From assembly GCA_035507915.1 (NCBI GenBank), contig DATJNS010000416.1, positions 1 to 10,353 of the forward strand: a stretch of DNA of 10,353 nt. The letters run 5' to 3'. Both the position numbers and the translations under genes were made by a program. This document shows, one piece after another, positions 6,174 through 10,353 of the stretch (position 1 is the first letter of the stretch; each line of letters begins with the position of its first letter). The stretch is from JACQAI01 sp035507915. GTDB lineage: Bacteria > Pseudomonadota > Alphaproteobacteria > Elsterales > Elsteraceae. The notes below the pieces were generated by a model. The model did no database searches. It saw nothing but the letters and a program-made list of their open reading frames with translations, and had not been told where the DNA came from.

Positions 6174-6455
6174 TTAGAGTCCGTTGACCAGGCGGCGGAT
6201 GCCGTCGGCCATGCGTGTGACGTTGAAGACGACCACTTTCTCCTCCACGAGCAGATCGAGACGGTAACCCGGGCCGACCGTTTCCCCGTCATAGATGAGA
6301 GGAAGCGCGACCTGCCTCTGATGGTGGAGACCAGCCTTGTCGAGTTCGCGGGCGAGGCATGCCTCATAAGCACTTTCAAGGAGGCCCGGTCCCAGCGCCT
6401 TATGAACCTTCAAGGCGCAACCCAAGACTCTTTCGCCGATGGGGTTTTCGTCCAC
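6174..6455 (-). pseudogene. GxxExxY protein (PD-(D/E)xK_3 family) with core deletion
   Basis: The 93-residue frame starts with GTG at 6453-6455 and reads MDENPIGERVLGCALKVHKALGPGLLESAYEACLA in two family-typical blocks; G-L-L-E-S-A-Y is the signature that gives the family its name. It continues as normal through YRLDLLVEEKVVV and then jumps directly to FNVTRMADGIRRLVNGL, which is the normal C-terminus. The family usually has some 120-130 residues, with an E-L-K catalytic segment and a QVLTYLRLSG...GLLIN block between these points. About 40 residues are missing at plus-strand position 6227/6228 and the frame is kept. The lost part contains the predicted nuclease-like active site, so the product is very likely inactive. 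The family function is not established. CAGAG-type inverted repeats frame the gene and the right one covers its start. Confidence 0.78.
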
Positions 6456-6492
6456 TCTGCGACCTCCGCGCTTCTCTGCGCCCTCGGCGGTT
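6455..6492 (-). repeat. Right imperfect inverted repeat around the GxxExxY gene
   Basis: On the minus strand this reads AACCGCCGAGGGCGCAGAGA and continues toward the GTG start of the gene. It is the inverted partner of 6135-6173 and ends exactly at the start codon, so the repeat forms the leader of this mRNA. Confidence 0.6.
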
Positions 6493-6525
6493 CAACGGGC
6501 GGGCCGCGGCGACGGGATGCGGGGC

Positions 6526-6705
6526 TCAGTCGCCTTGGGCTTCGAGGCGAGTGGCGCGGGCGTCGAAGTCGTCGGCGATCTCGAGCAGCACGCTGGCGGC
6601 CTCGCCGCGATAGCGCGCCGCGATGGTACGCGCCTTGCGGGCGCGCTCGCGGAACCGGGCGGGCGCGTCCGCCCCGACGACGGCAGAGGGTGAATCGATC
6701 GTCAT
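6526..6705 (-). CDS. Small helical hypothetical protein
   Basis: A 59-residue protein, MTIDSPSAVVGADAPARFRE and onward, with a charged amphipathic helical hairpin: RERARKARTIAARYR, then EAASVLLEIADDFDARATRLEA. This pattern (RAxxxRxIAxxxxxxxxxxxLLxIAxDYDxxAxRxE) recurs in many short alphaproteobacterial proteins of unknown function, as I recall them. No membrane segment or cysteine is present. The ATG at 6703-6705 is the only sensible start. It overlaps, on the other strand, the first ATG of the TctC gene, so either the TctC start lies further in or the two mRNAs overlap. The function is unknown; it could mediate protein-protein contact by coiled coil. Confidence 0.62.
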   Translation of the reverse strand: MTIDSPSAVVGADAPARFRERARKARTIAARYRGEAASVLLEIADDFDARATRLEAQGD

Positions 6706-7756
6706 GATGGTGATTACGCCGGGACCCGCGCGACGCATCCCCGCCGCTGCCGCCGACTTGAGGTTAATTCTCGTCAAAGCCTGCCGCGGCGCCCTGCTCG
6801 CCCCCCTCGGTTTCGCTTGGCTCGCCGCGCTCGCCGGCGGCGCGCGGGCCGAGGAGCCGTGGCCGCAGCGTCCGGTCCATGTCGTGGTGTCGTACGGCGC
6901 CGGCGGCGCGATCGACGTGGTGGCGCGCCTGCTCGCCGATCCGATGGCCGCCACCCTGGGCAAGCCGGTGGTGGTCGAGAACAAGCCGGGTGCCGGCTCG
7001 ACGATCGCCGCCGAGGCGGTCGCGCGGGCGGCGCCCGACGGCTACACGCTGCTGGTGACCGGCACCGCGCACGCGGTGATGACGGCGCTCTACCCCAAGG
7101 TCGCGATCGATCCCGAGCGCGACTTCCAGCCGATCAGCCACCTCGGCAACATGCCGTTCGTGCTCGCGATCAATCCGGCGCTGCCGGTGACCGACTATGC
7201 CGGCTTCGTCGCGTACCTGACGGCGCACCCCAACACGGTGAACTTCGGCTCGGCCGGGCCGGGCAGCTCGTCCGACCTGGGCGCGCTCCTGTTCGCCCAG
7301 ATGGCCCATGTCGCGTTCGTGCGCGTGCCCTACCGCAGCACGCCGGCGGCGATGACCGCGCTGGTCGCCGGCGAGATCGGCTTCATGCTCGACACCCAGA
7401 ACGTGCTGGTCCCGCAGATCCGGACCGGCGCGCTGCGCGGGCTGGCGACCTCGACGCTCGAGCGCTCGCCTCTCCTGCCGGCGCTCCCGACCCTCGACGC
7501 GCTCGGGCTCGCCGGGTTCGACGCGTCGAGCTGGCAGGTCATGCTGGCGCCGGCGCACACGCCGAAGCCGGTGGTCGACCGGCTGGCCGAGGCGGTGCGC
7601 GCCGCGCTCGCCGATGCCGGGGTGCGCCAGCGTTATGTCGATCTCGGCTACCAGATGCCGTCCGCGATCGGGCCCGCGGCGCTCGCCGCGTTCCTGGCGC
7701 GCGAGACCGCCAAATGGAGCCCGCTCGCCAAGGGCTCCGGCGCGACCGGCGGCTGA
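6704..7756 (+). CDS. Tripartite tricarboxylate transporter substrate-binding protein (TctC/Bug family)
   Basis: A periplasmic binding protein of the TctC/Bug type: up to 350 residues from the ATG at 6704. A signal peptide is clear (CRGALLAPLGFAWLAALAGG then ARA before EEPWPQRP). The mature part shows VVSYGAGGAIDVVARLLA, NKPGAGSTIAAEAVARAAPDGYTLL, the FGSAGPGSSSDLGALLF loop and PYRSTPAAMTALVAGEI, all family hallmarks. Such proteins bind carboxylates, aromatic acids or other small polar ligands. No TctA or TctB membrane genes are nearby, as is common for the expanded Bug family. The start is uncertain: ATG 6704 or 6707 gives a long n-region, while TTG at 6758 gives a compact signal peptide (MRLILVKACRGALLAPLG). 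The gene leads the likely operon with the second PhyH dioxygenase and the SDR. Confidence 0.87.
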   Translation: MMVITPGPARRIPAAAADLRLILVKACRGALLAPLGFAWLAALAGGARAEEPWPQRPVHVVVSYGAGGAIDVVARLLADPMAATLGKPVVVENKPGAGSTIAAEAVARAAPDGYTLLVTGTAHAVMTALYPKVAIDPERDFQPISHLGNMPFVLAINPALPVTDYAGFVAYLTAHPNTVNFGSAGPGSSSDLGALLFAQMAHVAFVRVPYRSTPAAMTALVAGEIGFMLDTQNVLVPQIRTGALRGLATSTLERSPLLPALPTLDALGLAGFDASSWQVMLAPAHTPKPVVDRLAEAVRAALADAGVRQRYVDLGYQMPSAIGPAALAAFLARETAKWSPLAKGSGATGG

Positions 7757-7758
7757 CG

Positions 7759-7782
7759 CTCCGGTTGACACTCCGGTTGACA
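7759..7782 (+). repeat. Perfect 12-bp tandem duplication
   Basis: CTCCGGTTGACA occurs twice back to back (7759-7770 and 7771-7782), just after the TctC stop codon in the 76-bp gap before the next gene. It is probably a slippage product; no function is evident. Confidence 0.75.
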
Positions 7783-7832
7783 CCGGCGGCACGCCGGTTC
7801 GGAATTCGTCACGCACCATCGAGGTAGATTTC

Positions 7833-8672
7833 ATGAGCGGGTTGAGCCAAGTCGAGATCGACGCCTTCCAGCGCGACGGATTCCTGGCGCCGCTCGACGT
7901 CTTCACGCGCGCGGAGGCGCGGGCCTGGCGCGACCAGCTCGAGGCGTTCGAGCGCACCCTGCCGCCCGGACCGGTCGCGGCGCGCGACCGCCGCAAGCTG
8001 CACGTGCGCTGTCCGTGGGCGCGCGAGCTGGTCGAGCACCCGCGCATCCTCGACGTGATGGAGTCCCTGCTGGGACCCGACATCCTGGTGTTCACCAGCA
8101 CCTTCTTCATCAAGGAGGCGAATACCGACGCGATCACGGCGTGGCACCAGGACGCGACCTATTTCGGGCTCACGCCCTACGAGCACGTGACCGCGTGGGT
8201 GGCGCTGTCGGAGGCCTCGGTGGAGGCCGGCTGCATGGAGTTCGTGCCCGGCAGCCACCGCTGGGGCCAGCGCCGCCACGGCCCCGACGCGCTGCCGAAC
8301 AGCATCAACGCCGGCGCGCAGGCGATCACCGAGACGATCGAGACCGCCGGCGCGGTCTACGCGCCGCTCGCGACCGGCCAGATGTCGCTGCACCACACGC
8401 TGGTCGCGCACAACTCGCCGCCCAACCGGTCGAGCGACCGGCGCATCGGCTACGGCATCAGCTACGTCCCGACGCGCCTCGTGCACAGCGGCAGCACGCC
8501 CCACCCGGCGACCCTGGTGCGCGGCGTCGACCGCTACGGCCATTTCGAGCTCGAGCCCGATCCGCGGACCCTGACGCCGGACGAGCGCGTCGCAGCGCAC
8601 CATCACGCCTACGCGCGCTACCGTGAGAATTACGAGGAGCAGATGGCGCGCGCCCAACGCATGGTCGCGTGA
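7833..8672 (+). CDS. Second PhyH-family Fe(II)/2-oxoglutarate dioxygenase
   Basis: A 279-residue oxygenase of the phytanoyl-CoA dioxygenase family, of ordinary length. The iron triad is H105-Q-D107 (AWHQDATY) and H193 (LVAHNSPPN), and R204 is the 2-oxoglutarate arginine, again 11 residues after the last ligand. The stretch EAGCMEFVPGSHRWG (131-145) and the end of the fold, RRIGYGISYVPTR, are classic. It would hydroxylate a small metabolite in the cytoplasm; the substrate is unknown. It is not close to the 4039-5130 enzyme in sequence (WHQD here, LHGD there), so this is not a recent duplication. GAGGT (7821-7825) supports the start. Its TGA overlaps the next ATG as TGATG, so it is coupled to the SDR. 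The TctC protein upstream suggests uptake feeding this pathway. Confidence 0.92.
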   Translation: MSGLSQVEIDAFQRDGFLAPLDVFTRAEARAWRDQLEAFERTLPPGPVAARDRRKLHVRCPWARELVEHPRILDVMESLLGPDILVFTSTFFIKEANTDAITAWHQDATYFGLTPYEHVTAWVALSEASVEAGCMEFVPGSHRWGQRRHGPDALPNSINAGAQAITETIETAGAVYAPLATGQMSLHHTLVAHNSPPNRSSDRRIGYGISYVPTRLVHSGSTPHPATLVRGVDRYGHFELEPDPRTLTPDERVAAHHHAYARYRENYEEQMARAQRMVA

Positions 8673-9445
8673 TGCGGCCACTCGACGGCAAGGTCGCGAT
8701 CGTCACCGGCGCGTCGTCACAAGAAGGCCTGGGCGCCGCGATCGGACGACGCCTGGCGGCGTCCGGCGCGCGACTGCTGCTCGCCGCCGACGGGCCGCGC
8801 GACACGCTCGAGGCGGTAGCGCGCGAGTGCGCGGACTTGCACGGCGCGGCCGACGCGACCATGCCGCTGATCGCCGACCTCGCCGACCCGAGCGCCGTCA
8901 CGACCATGGTCGCCGAGGCCGAGCGGCGCTTCGGCCGCATCGACATGCTGGTCAACAACGCCGGCATCCGGATCGGCCAGAAGTTCGGCGACTTCTCGGT
9001 CGCCGACTTCGATCTGACGGTCGCCGTCAATCTGCGCGCGCCGTTCCTCGCCAGCCAGGCGGTGCTGCCGGCGATGCGCCGCCAAGGCGGCGGCCGCATC
9101 GTCCACATCGCAAGCCAGCTGGGCTCGGTCGCCTACCACACGCGCACGATCTACGGCATGACCAAGGCGGCGCTGATCCACCTCGCGAAGTCGATGGCGC
9201 TCGAGCTCGCGCCCGACAACATCCAGGTCAACACCGTGTCGCCCGGTCCGATCGCGACCCGGCCGATCCGCGAGCGCGCCGAGCGGGAGCCCGAATTGTC
9301 GGCGCGCCGCCTCGCCTATGTGCCGATGGCGCGCTTCGGCGAGCCCGAGGAGATCGGCGAGGTCGTGCACTGGCTGATGACCACCCCCGCCGCCTATCTC
9401 ACCGGCCACGACCTGATCGTCGACGGCGGCTACACGATTCATTGA
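8672..9445 (+). CDS. SDR family NAD(P)-dependent oxidoreductase
   Basis: A 257-residue classical short-chain dehydrogenase/reductase, complete. The dinucleotide-binding turn T12-G-A-S-S-Q-E-G-L-G21 has two extra residues relative to TGxxxGxG, as in the common TGASSPRGIG subtype. NNAG is at 95-98, N120 is the structural asparagine, and the catalytic residues are S148, Y161 and K165 (YGMTK), with the usual 13-residue Ser-Tyr spacing. PGPIATRP (191-198) and the LTGHDLIVDGGYTIH end are typical. It would oxidise an alcohol or reduce a ketone. Translation begins at ATG 8672, overlapping the dioxygenase stop by one base; a GTG one codon earlier is possible. It is the last gene of its operon: a hairpin follows and the next gene is convergent. 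Confidence 0.93.
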   Translation: MRPLDGKVAIVTGASSQEGLGAAIGRRLAASGARLLLAADGPRDTLEAVARECADLHGAADATMPLIADLADPSAVTTMVAEAERRFGRIDMLVNNAGIRIGQKFGDFSVADFDLTVAVNLRAPFLASQAVLPAMRRQGGGRIVHIASQLGSVAYHTRTIYGMTKAALIHLAKSMALELAPDNIQVNTVSPGPIATRPIRERAEREPELSARRLAYVPMARFGEPEEIGEVVHWLMTTPAAYLTGHDLIVDGGYTIH

Positions 9446-9455
9446 GGCGACGGCT

Positions 9456-9497
9456 GATGCGTCGTGCCGTCATGCCCGCGCAAGCGGGCTGACGCAT
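9456..9497 (+). terminator. Stem-loop between convergent SDR and PIN genes
   Basis: Inner stem GCCCGC (9474-9479), GCAA loop, GCGGGC (9484-9489). Outer arms GATGCGTC (9456-9463) and GACGCATT (9490s) can extend it. It is placed 10 bp after the SDR stop and just before the PIN toxin stop at 9502, so it could serve both strands. No clear U-run follows, so its strength is uncertain. The core CGTCATGCCCGCGCAAGCGG resembles dispersed palindromes of related genomes. Confidence 0.5.
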
Positions 9498-9501
9498 TCG
9501 A

Positions 9502-9885
9502 TCACTTCAGGCGCTGGGTGCCACTGAGCTTGGCGAGATCTCGGTCGAAGGTACCGAGAGGCAAGTGCCCGGCCTTGCGAGCGATCTCGAGCACGAGGCA
9601 ATCGGAGAAGCCGAGCTTGGGGCGTTTCCTGAACTGCTCGACCGCCGCCGTCACGACGTCGGCGTCCTGCATCGTCAGATCCCGGTGGTTGAGCAGCATG
9701 TCGACTGCGGTTGCGATCTGACCCGCAGTGCGCGCGTAGGCGGCATCGAGGACCCAGGCGGTCTCCGCGAGCACCAGATGCGAGACCCACGCGCCACCCG
9801 CCGTGAACGCTTCGGCAGCACGCACCTGCTCGGGATCGTCGCGCACGATGAGGCGGACGAGCGCGTTGGTGTCAATCACGCGCAT
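9502..9885 (-). CDS. VapC-like PIN-domain toxin (ribonuclease)
   Basis: A 127-residue PIN-domain protein, the toxin half of a type II module. Members cleave RNA with acidic residues that hold Mg or Mn. The visible acidic ligands are D5 (VIDTNALVR), E41 (VLAETAWVL), D95 (LGFSDCLVLE) and D114 with D116 (GTFDRDLAKL), which are all the core positions, so it should be active. Its length is usual. The ATG at 9883-9885 lies inside the 3' end of the AbrB-type antitoxin gene (14-bp overlap), the standard coupled order of antitoxin then toxin. Its RNA target is unknown. The gene is complete and ends at 9502 next to a stem-loop. Confidence 0.9.
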   Translation of the reverse strand: MRVIDTNALVRLIVRDDPEQVRAAEAFTAGGAWVSHLVLAETAWVLDAAYARTAGQIATAVDMLLNHRDLTMQDADVVTAAVEQFRKRPKLGFSDCLVLEIARKAGHLPLGTFDRDLAKLSGTQRLK

Positions 9886-10129
9886 GCCGCGCGCGGATGT
9901 GCTTCCGGATTGCCGCTTTCACATCGACGCGCTTCGTCGGGCGTTGCTCAGGAAAGATCGCTTGGTGAACCTCGCCCGAGGTGTACCTGCCGGCCCGGCG
10001 GACGACGACTTGCTCGCCCTGCTCGTCCCATTCGAGCATCGATCCCGGGCCGACTCCGAGCTTCTTTCGCACCTTGGCCGGCACGGAGATTTGCCCCTGC
10101 GCGGTAAGTTTCGATTGAGCGATTGCCAT
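9872..10129 (-). CDS. AbrB/MazE-type antitoxin of the PIN toxin
   Basis: An 85-residue swapped-hairpin AbrB-fold DNA-binding protein: MAIAQSKLTAQGQISVPAKV, then RKKLGVGPGSMLEWDEQGEQVVVRRAG, the standard SpoVT/AbrB domain over residues 4-48. The C-terminal tail (GEVHQAIFPEQRPTKRVDVKAAIRKHIRARHARD) would wrap the toxin. It should neutralise the PIN protein and repress the operon. The ATG at 10127-10129 is preferred; ATG 10136-10138 (MKVMAIAQ) and a TTG at 10168 are in frame, but the first overlaps a palindrome and the second lies in a repeat. Its stop at 9872 is inside the toxin gene. Confidence 0.88.
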   Translation of the reverse strand: MAIAQSKLTAQGQISVPAKVRKKLGVGPGSMLEWDEQGEQVVVRRAGRYTSGEVHQAIFPEQRPTKRVDVKAAIRKHIRARHARD

Positions 10130-10136
10130 GACTTTC

Positions 10137-10150
10137 ATTACCACGGTAAT
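10137..10150 (-). promoter_or_regulatory. Candidate operator of the AbrB-PIN module
   Basis: ATTACC-AC-GGTAAT, a 6-2-6 inverted repeat, lies 7 bp ahead of the preferred antitoxin ATG. AbrB-type antitoxins bind short AT-containing palindromes at their own promoters, so an autoregulatory role fits. It is an AT-rich island in GC-rich DNA. Confidence 0.55.
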
Positions 10151-10165
10151 GAGATTTTGGCAAAC

Positions 10166-10219
10166 CAATCCAGAGGCGTGTTACGGTCCGCGGGATTGCG
10201 TCGCTGCGCTCTCAATGAC
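10166..10219 (+). repeat. Degraded copy of the 87-bp REP-like palindrome
   Basis: GGATTGCGTCGCTGCGCTCT and onward to AATGACG matches the right arm of the repeat at 2316-2402 with small deletions, and CAATCCAGAGGC keeps only the inner part of the left arm. The outer left arm is missing where the AbrB-PIN control region begins, so the module probably joins the repeat here. It lies between the AbrB-PIN leader and the stop of the last gene. Confidence 0.65.
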
Positions 10220-10231
10220 GACGAGGGAGAG

Positions 10232-10353
10232 TTAATCGGTCTCCGCCAGCGCGACCGCCTTGTCGACCGCAGCCGCCGGGGCGTGGTCGATCAGGCAGCG
10301 CGTCAGGGTCAGGCGGAAGACGGCGCCGCCGTCGGGGTGGTTCTCGACCGCGA
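10232..10353 (-). CDS. C-terminus of an unidentified protein (cut by window edge)
   Basis: The last 39 residues of a protein whose gene enters from beyond the window: AVENHPDGGAVFRLTLTRCL, then IDHAPAAAVDKAVALAETD and TAA at 10232-10234. Codon positions are GC-rich in the third base as in neighbours. The HPDGGAVFRLTL stretch is faintly like the end of a histidine-kinase ATPase domain, but the 23 further residues do not fit that well. I do not recognise it and give no function. Confidence 0.5.
   Translation of the reverse strand, partial: AVENHPDGGAVFRLTLTRCLIDHAPAAAVDKAVALAETD

Noticed and set aside
6704..7756. Complete tripartite tricarboxylate transporter
   Set aside because: Only the binding protein is present; no TctA or TctB membrane proteins are encoded in the window.
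6764..8137. 457-residue minus-strand open frame opposite TctC and the second PhyH gene
   Set aside because: It is a GC-driven antisense shadow; both plus-strand genes have intact motifs and its protein is Arg/His/Gly-rich with no recognisable domain.

Overview
The window is very GC-rich, densely coding DNA. It most resembles a soil or environmental alphaproteobacterium of the Rhodospirillales/Hyphomicrobiales type. The reasons are an ECF sigma factor paired with an NrsF (DUF1109) anti-sigma factor, an orphan TctC/Bug solute-binding protein, GTCATTGCGAG...AAGCAATCC palindromic repeats like those common in Bradyrhizobium relatives, and AbrB-PIN and GxxExxY cassettes. This placement is inference; there is no rRNA or other marker gene.

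Layout. (1) 14-1569, minus: a serine beta-lactamase-like hydrolase followed 14 bp later by a small cupin protein, a likely two-gene operon. (2) 1650-1928, minus: a small membrane zinc-ribbon protein. (3) 2066-2296, plus: an antitoxin-like protein with no toxin beside it. (4) 2297-2655: a convergent gap with two repeat elements, an 87-bp imperfect palindrome and a 163-bp element with G/C-run arms. (5) 2656-3954, minus: an ECF sigma factor and its NrsF-type anti-sigma factor, 3 bp apart, with an ECF-like promoter candidate upstream. (6) 4039-6125, plus: an Fe(II)/2-oxoglutarate dioxygenase of the PhyH family joined by a TGATG overlap to an aldo/keto reductase. (7) 6135-6492: a GxxExxY gene that has lost its catalytic core by in-frame deletion, framed by imperfect inverted repeats. 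(8) 6526-6705, minus: a 59-residue helical protein. (9) 6704-9445, plus: a TctC/Bug periplasmic binding protein, a second PhyH-family dioxygenase and an SDR oxidoreductase, the last two again joined by TGATG. (10) 9502-10129, minus: an AbrB-type antitoxin and VapC-like PIN toxin with a 14-bp overlap and a candidate operator. (11) 10166-10219: a degraded copy of the 87-bp repeat. (12) 10232 to the window end, minus: the C-terminus of an unidentified protein.

How they work together. Two separate modules pair a PhyH-type oxygenase with an NAD(P)H oxidoreductase, which suggests small-molecule catabolism in which a hydroxylated product is then oxidised or reduced; the substrates cannot be read from sequence. 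The TctC protein could capture a carboxylate-type substrate for the second module. The sigma/anti-sigma pair is a membrane stress sensor. It keeps one of the two cysteines I recall as needed for metal sensing in Caulobacter NrsF and has histidine at the other. I saw no wholly new defence or mobile system. The most notable signals are the Cys-to-His change in NrsF, the deleted GxxExxY cassette, the orphan antitoxin beside repeats, and the two TGATG-coupled oxygenase/oxidoreductase pairs.
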